From NCBI RefSeq assembly GCF_003574655.1, contig NZ_QNUM01000003.1, positions 186,001-250,000 of the forward strand: a stretch of 64,000 nucleotides of DNA. Reading direction: 5' to 3'. The position numbers and the translations under genes are program-made. Below, in pieces: positions 47,435 to 57,545 of this stretch (the stretch's first letter is position 1; each line of letters opens with the position of its first letter). The notes beneath the pieces were generated by a model, which was not told where the DNA came from, did no database searches, and was given only the letters and a program-made list of their open reading frames with translations. The DNA comes from Cohaesibacter haloalkalitolerans (GTDB lineage Bacteria; Pseudomonadota; Alphaproteobacteria; Rhizobiales; Cohaesibacteraceae).

Positions 47435-47665
47435 GAATGTCATGAGACTGAAGCGCTCATACTTTTGTAGGATAAGACACTGAAAGTCCTATATATTTCA
47501 CAGTCCGACACCTATATTCAGTCCTAAGGCTGCTTGCTACCGAGCAAAAAATCAGATACCGAAAGCGCAATTCCTACGTTGTCGCGGAAAGTTTCTCGTA
47601 CCCACGCACGAAGCTCAACCGCCATAAACAACAGCAAATAGTTTTCAAAATTTGGGAGTATCCGA

Positions 47666-48955
47666 ATGAGTGATAAAAAAGCAACTTTGACTGTTGGTGA
47701 CCAGTCCTGGGAGTTCCCCATCAAAAGCGGATCTATCGGGCCAGACGTTATCGACATCGGGTCCCTCTACAAAGAAACTGGAATGTTCACCTACGACCCA
47801 GGCTTCACCTCGACGGCATCATGTGAGTCAGAAATCACTTACATCGATGGCGAAAAGGGCGTTCTGCTGTATCGTGGCTACCCGATCGAACAGTTGGCCG
47901 AACATGGTGACTTTCTTGAAACCTGCTACTTGCTGCTTTATGGCCACCTGCCGACTCCTGAAGAGAAGAAAGACTTCGACACCCGTGTGACGCGCCACAC
48001 CATGGTGCACGAGCAGATGAGCAAGTTCTACACTGGCTATCGTCGAGACTCCCACCCGATGGCTGTGATGGTCGGTATCGTCGGCGCGCTGTCTGCCTTC
48101 TATCATGACTCCACGGACATTGCCGATCCGCATCAGCGCATGGTCGCATCCCTTCGCATGATCGCCAAGATGCCAACCATGGCAGCCATGGCCTACAAAT
48201 ACTCCATCGGCCAGCCGTTTGTGTATCCGCGCAACGACCTCAGCTATGCAGCAAACTTCCTGCACATGTGCTTCTCCGTTCCGGCAGAACCATATGAAGT
48301 GAACCCTGTGCTGGCACGCGCCATGGACCGTATCTTCATTCTGCATGCGGACCACGAGCAGAACGCCTCGACCTCGACGGTTCGTCTTGCCGGTTCTTCG
48401 GGCGCCAACCCGTTCGGCTGTATCGCTGCGGGCATCGCCTGCCTCTGGGGCCCGGCCCACGGTGGCGCCAACGAAGCTGCCCTCAACATGCTCCATCAGA
48501 TCGGAACTGTTGACCGCGTGGCCGAGTTCGTTGCCAAGGCAAAAGACAAGAATGATCCGTTCCGCCTGATGGGCTTTGGCCATCGCGTCTACAAGAACTA
48601 TGACCCGCGCGCGCGCATCATGCAGCAGACCTGCCATGAAGTGCTCAATGAACTGGGCCATGGCGATGATCCGACCTTGCAGGTCGCAATGGAACTGGAA
48701 AAGATCGCTCTTAGCGATGAGTATTTCATCGAGAAGAAACTCTATCCGAACATCGACTTCTATTCCGGCATCACCCTGCGTGCTCTGGGCTTCCCGGCAG
48801 AGATGTTCACCGTGCTGTTCGCTGTGGCTCGTTCCGTGGGCTGGATTGCCCAGTGGAAAGAGATGGTGGAAGATCCGTCCCAGCGCATCGGTCGCCCACG
48901 TCAGCTCTTTGCTGGCGCCCCATTGCGCGACTATGTCGAGATGGACGACCGCTAA
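47666..48955 (+). CDS. gltA: Citrate synthase
   Basis: A 429-residue type II (hexameric, Gram-negative type) citrate synthase: oxaloacetate plus acetyl-CoA to citrate. Motifs: [25 protein letters not shown] with the catalytic His, [23 protein letters not shown], and D-F-Y-S-G-I with the catalytic Asp. The ATG has GGGAG upstream. Preceded by a 358-base AT-rich leader after the gltX terminator. Confidence 0.97.
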   Translation: MSDKKATLTVGDQSWEFPIKSGSIGPDVIDIGSLYKETGMFTYDPGFTSTASCESEITYIDGEKGVLLYRGYPIEQLAEHGDFLETCYLLLYGHLPTPEEKKDFDTRVTRHTMVHEQMSKFYTGYRRDSHPMAVMVGIVGALSAFYHDSTDIADPHQRMVASLRMIAKMPTMAAMAYKYSIGQPFVYPRNDLSYAANFLHMCFSVPAEPYEVNPVLARAMDRIFILHADHEQNASTSTVRLAGSSGANPFGCIAAGIACLWGPAHGGANEAALNMLHQIGTVDRVAEFVAKAKDKNDPFRLMGFGHRVYKNYDPRARIMQQTCHEVLNELGHGDDPTLQVAMELEKIALSDEYFIEKKLYPNIDFYSGITLRALGFPAEMFTVLFAVARSVGWIAQWKEMVEDPSQRIGRPRQLFAGAPLRDYVEMDDR

Positions 48956-48987
48956 GCGCGGCTTGTCTGACAGCACCACGAATGCAG

Positions 48988-49014
48988 AAAGGCTCCCTTC
49001 CGGGAGCCTTTTTT
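48988..49014 (+). terminator. gltA: Intrinsic terminator of gltA
   Basis: Arms AAAGGCTCCC and GGGAGCCTTT around TTCC, followed by a T run, 32 bases past the stop. It lies between convergent gltA and lpxB. Confidence 0.9.
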
Positions 49015-49068
49015 CGTAGGGCATATCAAAATATTGAGCAATCCAAGACCCCGTGGCAGCAAAGCGCC

Positions 49069-50220
49069 TCAACTAGGCAGGAAATCCCGCACGATGCGGG
49101 CAACCCGCTCGCTAGGGGTTTCATCAGGCAGCGTCATCTTCTCATCAAGCTCTTCAAGAGCGGTGACCTGCGCGGCACGGGCCGGGCTTGCCTCCAGCAA
49201 CGGCAACAGATTGTCTGCCAGTGTCCGGGCGTTGGCCTCATCATCGAGAAATTCGGGGATTGCATTCCGCCCCAGCACAAGATTGGTCAGCACAATCGAA
49301 TGGGCCGTCAGCAGCCATTTGAACTGACGAACAATCCAGTCGACCTTGTAGGCCACAACCATCGGAATACCCGAAAGCCCCAGCTCCAGTGTGACAGTCC
49401 CCGAAGCCGCCAATGCGGCATGGGCCTTGCGAAAAGCGGCAAACTTGGCGCCTTCCCCGACCACGACTTCCGGCTGGACGGCCCAACTCTTCAGCCCCTC
49501 ATCAATCAGCCCTCTGAGATGGCTGACCGCAGGCAGAATGACACGCAAGTTTGGGTGGCGCTCCCTTGCCAGTCGTATGACTTCGCCAAACTCGACCAGC
49601 AAACGCGACACTTCGCTCCGGCGCGACCCCGGCAGCACCAGAAGAACCGGGGCGTCCAGCCCCCCGCGTTCACCGGCCTGCGGTCGCAGCACGTCAAGAC
49701 GCTCGATAAGCGGATGGCCGACATAGGTGCAGGGAGGTCCCATAAGGCGTTTGTGCGCCTCAACCTCGAAGGGCAGCAGCGCCAGCACATGATCGACGTA
49801 GCGCGCCATCTTGCGGGCACGACCGGGGCGCCAGGCCCACACACTGGGCGAGACATAATCGATGATCGGCAAATCCGGACGCCGCTTGCGAACGCGCTTG
49901 GCCACGGCATGGGTAAATTCCGGACTGTCAATGATCAGAAGGAGATCCGGATTCCTGGCAATCACGTCCTCCACCACCTCCATTCCCCGCCGATGCAGGG
50001 AAGGATATTGACGGATAATATTGATGATCCCCATCACCGCGATCTCGGAGAGCGGGAAGAGCGTCGACAGCCCCTCTTCCTGCATGCGCTCCCCGGCCAG
50101 CCCGGCAAAGCGAACCCGACCGCCCAACAATGCCTTGATGGCTTTGACAGCACGCGCTCCGAGCTGATCGCCGGAGTCCTCGCCAATAACGATATAGATC
50201 AGCGGACCCTTGTCGTCCAT
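49069..50220 (-). CDS. lpxB: Lipid-A-disaccharide synthase
   Basis: LpxB joins UDP-2,3-diacylglucosamine with lipid X to form the lipid A disaccharide. The 383-residue peripheral membrane glycosyltransferase shows I-G-E-D-S-G-D-Q-L-G-A, D-S-P-E-F, I-D-Y-V-S-P-S-V-W-A-W-R, V-G-H-P-L, L-L-V-L-P-G-S-R-R-S-E-V and S-G-T-V-T-L-E. It is the last gene of the lpxD-fabZ-lpxA-lpxI-lpxB run, 90 bases after lpxI. Confidence 0.95.
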   Translation of the reverse strand: MDDKGPLIYIVIGEDSGDQLGARAVKAIKALLGGRVRFAGLAGERMQEEGLSTLFPLSEIAVMGIINIIRQYPSLHRRGMEVVEDVIARNPDLLLIIDSPEFTHAVAKRVRKRRPDLPIIDYVSPSVWAWRPGRARKMARYVDHVLALLPFEVEAHKRLMGPPCTYVGHPLIERLDVLRPQAGERGGLDAPVLLVLPGSRRSEVSRLLVEFGEVIRLARERHPNLRVILPAVSHLRGLIDEGLKSWAVQPEVVVGEGAKFAAFRKAHAALAASGTVTLELGLSGIPMVVAYKVDWIVRQFKWLLTAHSIVLTNLVLGRNAIPEFLDDEANARTLADNLLPLLEASPARAAQVTALEELDEKMTLPDETPSERVARIVRDFLPS

Positions 50221-50310
50221 TCGGCTTCTCCTCAGCCCCGGAACCGCGAAGGAGACCTCTCCCGACCGCGGACATCAGATGCATATAGACACCAGACAAT
50301 CACAACCTTA

Positions 50311-51180
50311 TTACAGTGCGACCTCTTCAAGCTTTCTGGCTTGCAGAAACAAGCCAGCCTCTTTCGCCATGGCGAGGCTCTGCTGGCGATTGGCGCAAAG
50401 GACCTCGCCCTCTGCGCAAATAATACCGGCGAGACCTGCTCTATTGGCATTTTCGATGGTGCGAGGGCCAATCGTTGGCATGTCAAAGCGAAGGTCCTGC
50501 CCCGGTCTGGCGCGCTTGAGCAGCAGCCCCTGTTTGCCATAGGACCAGCGCGCTCGCTTTTCCTCGCGGATACGGCAGACCCGTTCAAGCATCTGGTCGG
50601 TTCCCTCCGGCCCTTCCAGAGCCACAATGCGCCCGGCGGCAACAACCACCCCCTGCCCGGCGTCCAGCGCCCCAATGATGCCTGCAGCCCGCGCAGCGAG
50701 CGCGATATCATCCTCATTGGCCTCAGCCAGCGTCGCCCCGACCGACAGGTCAGGCCCGACGACCAGCCGCGAAGCAACTTCTGGCACCGACACCAGCCGG
50801 ACCCCACGCTTTTCCATGTACCGGGCCACACCCTGAAGCACACCCTCGTCGCCCCCGGCGGCCATGATCTTGAGGATGGCAGGCAATGCCTTCACCGCCC
50901 CGAAATCAAGCCGAATGCTGCGAAAATCCGGGCGTGCGCGAATGGACCCGATGCAGAGAAGCTCGGCAATGGCCATTTGTTCGATTGTCTTGAAAAGAAG
51001 GCCGATCTCACCCCACTTCAGCCAGAGATGCGGATGCGCCTCGATGCGGGCATCCGCCTCACCAACAATGCCGAACAGGAAATAGTCGCGCCCTGATTCT
51101 TTGAGGGCGTTGACAACCTCGAAGGGAAGGTCCTGTCCGCCAGCGATGATACCCACCGGCCCATCACCGGAAACAGCCAT
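50311..51180 (-). CDS. lpxI: UDP-2,3-diacylglucosamine pyrophosphatase LpxI
   Basis: LpxI hydrolyses UDP-2,3-diacylglucosamine to lipid X in most alphaproteobacteria, in place of LpxH. The 289-residue protein starts GPVGIIAGGQDLPFEV, contains L-L-F-K-T-I-E-Q-M, the conserved D-F-R-S-I-R and G-x-x-E-G-T-D (A-L-E-G-P-E-G-T-D-Q-M-L) and D-M-P-T-I-G-P-R-T-I-E. Three bases separate it from lpxA, so the pair is co-translated or nearly so. Confidence 0.94.
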   Translation of the reverse strand: MAVSGDGPVGIIAGGQDLPFEVVNALKESGRDYFLFGIVGEADARIEAHPHLWLKWGEIGLLFKTIEQMAIAELLCIGSIRARPDFRSIRLDFGAVKALPAILKIMAAGGDEGVLQGVARYMEKRGVRLVSVPEVASRLVVGPDLSVGATLAEANEDDIALAARAAGIIGALDAGQGVVVAAGRIVALEGPEGTDQMLERVCRIREEKRARWSYGKQGLLLKRARPGQDLRFDMPTIGPRTIENANRAGLAGIICAEGEVLCANRQQSLAMAKEAGLFLQARKLEEVAL

Positions 51181-51183
51181 GGA

Positions 51184-51981
51184 TCAGTCCTTGTTGCTGC
51201 GTGGTGTGCAGAGAGACTTCTTGGTATCCTTGCGGATGAAATTGACGATCTTCATGACATTCTCGTCGTCCGCATAGGCCTCAGCCACCTGATCAACCCG
51301 CTCCACCAACGTGCCTTCTTCTGTAAACAGCATCTGATAGGCATGGCGCAGATTGTGAATGGTCTCGCGACTGAACCCGCGACGCTTGAGGCCAACAAGG
51401 TTGAGGCCGCCAAGATGGGCACGGTTGCCGATGACGGAGCCAAACGGAATCACGTCATTCTCAACGCCAGACATGCCGCCAACAAAGGCATGCTCGCCCA
51501 CACGGGCAAACTGGATCACCGCCGAAAGACCGGCAACGATGGCATAGTCGCCAATTTCACAATGCCCTGCAATGGTGGCATGGTTTACCAGAATAACGTG
51601 GTCACCGATCATGCAGTCATGAGCGATATGCGCACCGACCATGAGATGGCAATGGTTGCCAACCTTTGTCAGCCCGCCGCCGCCCTTGGTGCCCGGATTG
51701 ATGGTCACATATTCACGGATATTGACATTGTCGCCAATCACGCAGCCGACGTCCTCACCCTCGAACTTCAGGTCCTGGGGAATGGTGCCGACGGAGGCAA
51801 ACGGGAAAATCTCGACATTCTTGCCAATTGTCGTGTTGCCTTCGATCACAACGTGGGAATGGACCTTGCCACCCTCGCCGATGGTCACATGCTCACCGAT
51901 TATGCTGTAAGGACCAACCTCGATGTCATCGGCAAGCTGAGCCCCATCAGCGACAATTGCTGTTGGATGAATATTGGCCAT
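51184..51981 (-). CDS. lpxA: UDP-N-acetylglucosamine acyltransferase
   Basis: LpxA adds the first 3-hydroxyacyl chain in lipid A synthesis. The 265-residue left-handed beta-helix protein has repeated hexapeptides (I-A-D-G-A-Q-L, V-G-P-Y-S-I-I-G-E-H-V, and so on) and the catalytic His in G-A-H-I-A-H-D-C. The C-terminal helical part is of normal length. Its ATG overlaps the fabZ stop by one base (TAATG), which indicates translational coupling. Confidence 0.96.
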   Translation of the reverse strand: MANIHPTAIVADGAQLADDIEVGPYSIIGEHVTIGEGGKVHSHVVIEGNTTIGKNVEIFPFASVGTIPQDLKFEGEDVGCVIGDNVNIREYVTINPGTKGGGGLTKVGNHCHLMVGAHIAHDCMIGDHVILVNHATIAGHCEIGDYAIVAGLSAVIQFARVGEHAFVGGMSGVENDVIPFGSVIGNRAHLGGLNLVGLKRRGFSRETIHNLRHAYQMLFTEEGTLVERVDQVAEAYADDENVMKIVNFIRKDTKKSLCTPRSNKD

Positions 51982-52448
51982 TACTTCTGCTCGTTCCCGA
52001 TCAGCATTGCACTCACTTCGGCTTCGGCAACCTTCGCGCCGTCGACTTTCGCCTCGCAGGCAAATTTCCAGATATTGGCGCGGTTCTTCACCTTTTGAAC
52101 GTGAATGTGAACCACATCACCCGGCACGACCGGCTTGCGGAACTTGGCCTTTTCAATGGTCATGAAATAGACGAGGCTGGGCGTACCCATGTCTTCGCGG
52201 CTGTTGACGCACAGAGCGCCAGCAGTCTGCGCCATGGCTTCAATGAGCAGAACCCCGGGCATGACGGGCTGAATCGGGAAGTGCCCCTGAAAATGCGGCT
52301 CGTTGATCGTGACATTCTTGATGCCGATGCAGCTGTCGTCACCATCCATCTCAATGATCCGGTCGATCATCAGAAACGGATAGCGATGCGGCAACAGCTC
52401 AAGAACGCGCATGATATCTGCACTATCAAGGGTTTGTTTCTCGCTCAT
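51981..52448 (-). CDS. fabZ: 3-hydroxyacyl-ACP dehydratase FabZ
   Basis: FabZ dehydrates 3-hydroxyacyl-ACP, competing with LpxA and LpxD for the same substrate, which explains its place between them. The 155-residue hot-dog protein has the active-site motif H-F-x-G-H-F-P-x-x-P-V-M-P-G-V-L-x-I-E-A-M-A-Q and the [12 protein letters not shown] start. Normal length. lpxA follows with a one-base overlap. Confidence 0.96.
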   Translation of the reverse strand: MSEKQTLDSADIMRVLELLPHRYPFLMIDRIIEMDGDDSCIGIKNVTINEPHFQGHFPIQPVMPGVLLIEAMAQTAGALCVNSREDMGTPSLVYFMTIEKAKFRKPVVPGDVVHIHVQKVKNRANIWKFACEAKVDGAKVAEAEVSAMLIGNEQK

Positions 52449-52571
52449 GATGTATTTCCCTTCAACACCTGTCGGGGTCTTTTGCCCAGTATGAAAGACC
52501 CCTTGTTGAGCTCTGCAGCCGGACCGCCGCCAAGCGGGAAATCTCCGACGAGCTCGTTTTAATTGTTAGCT

Positions 52572-53612
52572 TTAGCTGTTTTTCTCCGCAAGTCGGCTCA
52601 AGGCCGTCATTTCGCGGAACCACTGTTTCACTGGCTTTGCAGGAACGCCACCATAACGGCCACCGGCAGGAACGTCATCCTTGACGACGCTGACAGCGGC
52701 AATTTGCGCGCCCATTCCAATGGTAATATGACCAGCAACGCCAGTTTGTCCACCAATCGCGACGAAATCTTCCAGTTTCGACGACCCCGACAGACCAACC
52801 TGGGAAACCAGAACGCAGTGACGACCAATTTCAACATTGTGGCCAATCTGAACCTGGTTATCAATTTTTGTGCCTTCGCCGATGATGGTATCGCGGTTTG
52901 CACCGCGATCGATCGTGCTATTGGCACCGATTTCAACCCGGTCCTGAATGATCACCCGGCCGATCTGTGGCACTTTCTGATGCCCCGTCGCGCTCATCGA
53001 GAACCCGAATCCGTCCTGCCCGCTGCACACACCGGGATGAATGATCACACTGTCGCCAACCAGCGTATGCTGCAGCACGCAGTTGGCTCCAATATGACAC
53101 TTGCGACCGACACGGACGCCCTGCCCGATCACGGCACCAGCCCCGATGGTCGTACCCGCACCAATTTCAGCATTGGCACCGATGCTGGCACCCGGCTCGA
53201 CGCACACACCCGCCTCGATCCGTGCCGACGGGTGAATGTGAGCCGCCTGTGAAATTCCGCCGTTGGTCTCAAAATAGGCCATGGGAACAGCAGCTTCCGG
53301 ATAGAAGGCAGCGGAAACATCGGAGAATGCCCGATAGGGATTCTTGGATTCCAGCACAATGACCCCTTCCGGCACACGCTCCACATAACGCTTGGCGCAG
53401 ATCACGACGCTCGCCTGCGTCTTTTCCAACTGCCCCACATATTTGGGATTGTCGAGGAACGTGATGTGTCCTTCAGCCGCGGTATCGATCGGAGCGACGT
53501 CGGTGACCAGCAGATCACCCTGAGCACCTTCCGGCAGCTCGGCACCGATCAACTCGGCAACAGCAGCCAGCGTAAGAGATTCAACTTTGGAGAAAAAAGC
53601 AGCGTCGGTCAT
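52572..53612 (-). CDS. lpxD: UDP-3-O-acylglucosamine N-acyltransferase
   Basis: LpxD adds the second acyl chain. The 346-residue protein has the N-terminal uridine-binding domain (1-100, I-T-F-L-D-N-P-K-Y), a left-handed beta-helix of hexapeptide repeats (V-C-V-E-P-G-A-S-I-G-A-N-A-E-I) and catalytic H-N-V-E-I-G-R-H-C region plus G-x-D-G-F-G. The C-terminus W-F-R-E-M-T-A-L-S-R-L is typical. A terminator lies between bamA and this gene, so its own promoter is expected in the 66-base gap or further up. Confidence 0.95.
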   Translation of the reverse strand: MTDAAFFSKVESLTLAAVAELIGAELPEGAQGDLLVTDVAPIDTAAEGHITFLDNPKYVGQLEKTQASVVICAKRYVERVPEGVIVLESKNPYRAFSDVSAAFYPEAAVPMAYFETNGGISQAAHIHPSARIEAGVCVEPGASIGANAEIGAGTTIGAGAVIGQGVRVGRKCHIGANCVLQHTLVGDSVIIHPGVCSGQDGFGFSMSATGHQKVPQIGRVIIQDRVEIGANSTIDRGANRDTIIGEGTKIDNQVQIGHNVEIGRHCVLVSQVGLSGSSKLEDFVAIGGQTGVAGHITIGMGAQIAAVSVVKDDVPAGGRYGGVPAKPVKQWFREMTALSRLAEKNS

Positions 53613-53625
53613 GATAGCCTTAAAA

Positions 53626-53657
53626 AAAAGCCGCCGCCCAAAAGAGCAGCGGCTTTT
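53626..53657 (-). terminator. bamA: Intrinsic terminator of bamA, upstream of lpxD
   Basis: AAAAGCCGC pairs with GCGGCTTTT around a 14-base loop; on the minus strand eight T follow (A run 53622-53629). It sits in the 66-base gap between bamA and lpxD. Confidence 0.8.
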
Positions 53658-53678
53658 TACCTATGTGTTTGTCAGGTC

Positions 53679-56000
53679 TTAGAACGAGGTCGCAGCGCCG
53701 AAGCGAATGATCTGCGTCTCGTCATAGCTTTCCTTGGTCAGAGCGTGACCATAGTCAAGGCGCAGTCTGCCAAACGGGCTGGCCCAGATGATACCAGCAC
53801 CAATGGAAGACCGGATGCTATGGGAGTCATAGAAGGAACCGGCAGCGTCGGATCCAAACAGAGTACCGGCATCCGCGAAGACAGCGCCACTCAAGCCCAC
53901 GCTTTCAAGATATGGCAACGGGAACTGCAATTCGGCAGTTGCGTTGAAGTAGGTCTTGCCGCCCAAAGCCTCACCAGAGGTGATGTCACGCGGGCCAAAG
54001 CCGTAAGATGCGAAGCCGCGAATGGTCTCGCCACCCTGACTGAAGGCATCCAGCAGACGAACATCGTCACCACCGACACCCTGAATATGACCAGCCCCAA
54101 CACGCAGCATGCCAACCATGCTCCAAGCCGGATACAGCTCGTGATAGTAATAGGCATCAACCGTGGACTTGATGAAGCGAACGTCGCCACCAAGACCGGC
54201 GAATTCCTGGCTGAACTTGCCATAGATACCACTGGTCGGGTTGCTCATGCTGTCCAGCGAGTTGTAGACAAGCGCATAACCGACGGCGGATTTGATCGTT
54301 GATCCTTCGTCCTGCGCCTGCTCGATCCCGGGAGCGGCAGTCGGCAAGCCATATTTGGTGTAGTTGGAAATCTCTTTCTGTTCAATCGTGTAGTACGGGT
54401 TGAAGGAGATCTCTTCCGTGATCGGCAGACCAAACCGGATAGTACCACCATCACGTTTGTAGTCATAATCGCGGTAGTCGTTGTCTTCATAAACCGAGTG
54501 GAACAGATCGAACCCGGCAGCAAGACGACGGCCCATGAAGTAAGGCTCGGTGAAGGACAGCGTGTAGGACTGCTTGGTAGCACCACCAGAGGCGGAAACC
54601 TTCAGATACTGCCCGCGGCCCATGAAGTTCCGCTCGGAAACGGAAACGTCGGCAATGAAGCCATCGGCGGTAGAATAACCACCACCAATCGTAACAGAAC
54701 CGGTACCCTTTTCCTTCACATCGACGTTCAGTACGACGCGGTCAGGAGAAGACCCCTGAGACGTGCTGATATCGATCTTGTCGAAGAACCCGAGAGCGTC
54801 CAGACGGCGTTTCGCACGATCCAGCAGAACACGGTTGAAGGCATCGCCTTCAGCCATATCGAACTCGCGACGAATGACATAGTCACGGGTACGGGTGTTG
54901 CCACGGATATTGATGCGTTCAACATAGGCACGGTTGCCTTCATCAACCTGATAGACCAGATTGATGACCTTGTTTTCATAGTCGCGGTCAGCGCGTGGCG
55001 TGACGCGTGCGAAGGCATAACCGGATTTGGAAATCTCGATGGTCATGTCTTCGAGCGACTTGGAAACCGCGTCGACACTGTAAACATCGCCGGCACTGGT
55101 ATGAACCTGGCTGCGCAGCGTTTCGCCATCCACTTCGGGAACAGCGCTATCCACCTCGACATCACCGATGCGATACTGCTCGCCTTCGTCAACCGTGATG
55201 GTAACAAAGAACTTGTTACGTTCGCGATCAAGATCAGCAACGGATGAAACAACGCGGAAGTCGGCGTAACCATGATTGAGATAGAACTGACGAAGGCGCT
55301 CTTCATCGGCGGCCAGACGGTCGGCATCATACACATCGTTAGTGAAGAGCCAGCTCAACCAGCCGGTTTCCTTGGTCTTCAGAACGTTCTGCAGGCGATT
55401 GTCGCCGAAGGCCTTGTTGCCGAGAATGGCAATCTTGGCAACAGCAGTCTTCGCACCTTCAGTGATTTCAAACACGAGGTCGGCACGGTTGCGGCCAAGG
55501 TCGATGATCTTCGGCTCTACGCGAGCACCGAAACGACCGGCACGCCGGTAGGCTTCAAGAATGCGCTGCACATCTGTCTGAATGCGGTTTTCGCTGAGGA
55601 TACCACGACTCTTGGAGGTAACCACCGTATTGAGGTCGGCATCCTTGATACGCTTGTTGCCTTCGAACGAAATGCGGTTGATAACCGCGTTTTCCTGCAC
55701 ATTGACAATCAGGGAAGACCCGCTCAACCGGATATCGACATCCTTGAACAGGCCCGTCTGATAGAGTGCCTTGAGTGACTCATCGATGTCGTAAGCGCTG
55801 GACCGCTGCCCCGCCTTCACAACAACGTAGGAACGGATCGTGTCATCAGACACCCGAGCGTTGCCGCGCACCACGACCTGACTGACCGTTTGCGCGAAGG
55901 CCGGACTGATTGCAAAAATATCTACAGGACCGAGCTGCGCGCCTGCACACATAACGGTGGCCAGTGCCGCTTTCCACGCGATGGTCTTAACTTTTTTCAT
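53679..56000 (-). CDS. bamA: Outer membrane protein assembly factor BamA
   Basis: BamA inserts beta-barrel proteins in the outer membrane. The 773-residue protein has a signal peptide (to about 36, cleavage after A-F-A), five POTRA domains (about 40-430) and a C-terminal 16-strand barrel with the V-R-G-F/I-R-G-F region (G-G-E-T-I-R-G-F-A-S-Y-G-F-G-P-R) and a terminal Phe (A-A-T-S-F). The ATG at 56000 (MKKVKTIA) is chosen over a GTG at 56012. Neighbours rseP upstream and lpxD downstream are the normal context. Confidence 0.95.
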   Translation of the reverse strand: MKKVKTIAWKAALATVMCAGAQLGPVDIFAISPAFAQTVSQVVVRGNARVSDDTIRSYVVVKAGQRSSAYDIDESLKALYQTGLFKDVDIRLSGSSLIVNVQENAVINRISFEGNKRIKDADLNTVVTSKSRGILSENRIQTDVQRILEAYRRAGRFGARVEPKIIDLGRNRADLVFEITEGAKTAVAKIAILGNKAFGDNRLQNVLKTKETGWLSWLFTNDVYDADRLAADEERLRQFYLNHGYADFRVVSSVADLDRERNKFFVTITVDEGEQYRIGDVEVDSAVPEVDGETLRSQVHTSAGDVYSVDAVSKSLEDMTIEISKSGYAFARVTPRADRDYENKVINLVYQVDEGNRAYVERINIRGNTRTRDYVIRREFDMAEGDAFNRVLLDRAKRRLDALGFFDKIDISTSQGSSPDRVVLNVDVKEKGTGSVTIGGGYSTADGFIADVSVSERNFMGRGQYLKVSASGGATKQSYTLSFTEPYFMGRRLAAGFDLFHSVYEDNDYRDYDYKRDGGTIRFGLPITEEISFNPYYTIEQKEISNYTKYGLPTAAPGIEQAQDEGSTIKSAVGYALVYNSLDSMSNPTSGIYGKFSQEFAGLGGDVRFIKSTVDAYYYHELYPAWSMVGMLRVGAGHIQGVGGDDVRLLDAFSQGGETIRGFASYGFGPRDITSGEALGGKTYFNATAELQFPLPYLESVGLSGAVFADAGTLFGSDAAGSFYDSHSIRSSIGAGIIWASPFGRLRLDYGHALTKESYDETQIIRFGAATSF

Positions 56001-56222
56001 CAGCCCCAACACTCTTTTTCTAAATCATCAAATCGAATGGGATACATATACGACCCACGAATTGGAATCTATATGCCTAAAAAGGTTTTACCTTGAATCG
56101 TAAAAGGATCAACCCCCCGAAGGCACCTAACTACAACAAAGACGACGTTCCGTTGCCCATAAGCCACAAATTTCTGCAGAAATCACTATAATAATTTCTG
56201 CGGAGAAAAACCACTTGCATTC

Positions 56223-57371
56223 CTAGTCCGACATAAAAATGTGTGTGATATCATTGAATGTAGCAAAGATCATGAGCGAGAAAACCAGCGCCAGACCAAT
56301 CCGGAAGCCCACTTCCTGACTTTTGGCCGATAGTGGCTTTCCACGAATTCCCTCCAATGCATAGAACACCAGATGACCGCCATCCAGCATCGGAATCGGA
56401 AACAGATTGAGCAGCCCGATACTCACTGAAAGAATGGCTGCAAGATTGACCAGGGCGACGATACCCAGCGTCGCCACCTGCCCGGAAACCTGCGCAACAC
56501 GAATGGGGCCACCCAACTGATCGGCGTCTTCCTTGCCGACAAAAATCCGCCCGACATAGCCCAGCGTCCGCTCAACGATGGCATAGGTCTCGGTCACCCC
56601 GCCCCAAGCCGCTTCAAGCGGACCATATTGCTTGCGCACGACATCCTCAGGCCGAGCCGCGTGCCGGATCCCCAGAACACCGATTTTCTGCTTGTTGCCA
56701 AACTGGTCGGTGACTTCGGTCCGACGCGGTGTTGTCATCAGCGTGATTTCCTGACCATTACGATCAACAACAACAGCCAGCGCATCACCGGAACTCAACG
56801 CAACAATGCCCTGAACATCAGCAAAGGACTTGATGGCCTGCCCATCGACAGACAGCATGATGTCTCCAACCTCAAAGCCTGCTTCGGCAGCAGCACTGTC
56901 CGGCGCGATGGCATCCACCCGTGCAGGCGTCATCGGCTTGCCATAGAGGAACAGCAACATGCCGAAAATCACAATCGAAAGCAGGAAGTTGGCAAAAGGC
57001 CCAGCAGCCACGATCGCGGCGCGCGCCCAGAGAGATTTTGAATGCAGGGAACCTTCCCGATCATCTTTGCCAAGACTGTTCAAGGCCTCCTGATCGGGCA
57101 CACTGGCGGCGTTTTCATCGCCTAAGAACTTGACATAGCCGCCAAGGGGAACAGCAGAAACCTTCCAGCGCGTTCCATGCTTGTCATAGAAGCCAAACAG
57201 CTCCTTGCCGAAGCCGATCGAGAACTCGCTGATGGTCACGCCGCACCATCGTCCCACCATGAAGTGGCCAAGCTCATGAAAGAACACAACAATCATGAGA
57301 ACAAACAGCGCAGGAATGACATAGCCAAGCAAACCGGAACCGGCAGAAAAAATGCTCTGTAGGAATTCCAT
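56223..57371 (-). CDS. rseP: Site-2 zinc metalloprotease RseP
   Basis: An intramembrane protease that clears signal peptides and cleaves anti-sigma factors. The 382-residue protein has four membrane segments, the zinc motif H-E-L-G-H (H32, E33, H36) in the first, a periplasmic PDZ domain (about 130-220, with V-D-A-I-A-P-D-S-A-A-A-E-A-G-F), and the P-M-L-D-G-G-H motif (third zinc ligand) near the C-terminus. Normal order is dxr-rseP-bamA; here an extra hydrolase gene lies between dxr and rseP. Confidence 0.95.
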   Translation of the reverse strand: MEFLQSIFSAGSGLLGYVIPALFVLMIVVFFHELGHFMVGRWCGVTISEFSIGFGKELFGFYDKHGTRWKVSAVPLGGYVKFLGDENAASVPDQEALNSLGKDDREGSLHSKSLWARAAIVAAGPFANFLLSIVIFGMLLFLYGKPMTPARVDAIAPDSAAAEAGFEVGDIMLSVDGQAIKSFADVQGIVALSSGDALAVVVDRNGQEITLMTTPRRTEVTDQFGNKQKIGVLGIRHAARPEDVVRKQYGPLEAAWGGVTETYAIVERTLGYVGRIFVGKEDADQLGGPIRVAQVSGQVATLGIVALVNLAAILSVSIGLLNLFPIPMLDGGHLVFYALEGIRGKPLSAKSQEVGFRIGLALVFSLMIFATFNDITHIFMSD

Positions 57372-57545
57372 TCAAATCTCCAAATTTCCTTGGCGTGAGA
57401 ATACCGCCCATCCTCTAAAGAAGGCTTAAATAGGGTCAAAATATGGAGAGATCAACCGCGACAGACGAAGCAATGGCTCTCAACAGCCAAAAGGCGGACG
57501 CACCGTCGGGCGCGTCCACGCGAAAATGAGGCAGCAACGGCCGGC

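Larger units (their letters stand above)
47249..47665. other. Gap between gltX and gltA
   Basis: 417 bases. It contains the gltX terminator, an 18-base palindrome (47417-47434), and a CTATAT...CAGTCC direct repeat (about 47490-47525). No gene is supported. The gltA promoter must be here. Confidence 0.5.

Noticed and set aside
48853-51096. 747-codon open frame opposite lpxB and lpxI
   Set aside because: Antisense to two well-supported genes and crossing the gltA terminator; no recognisable family.
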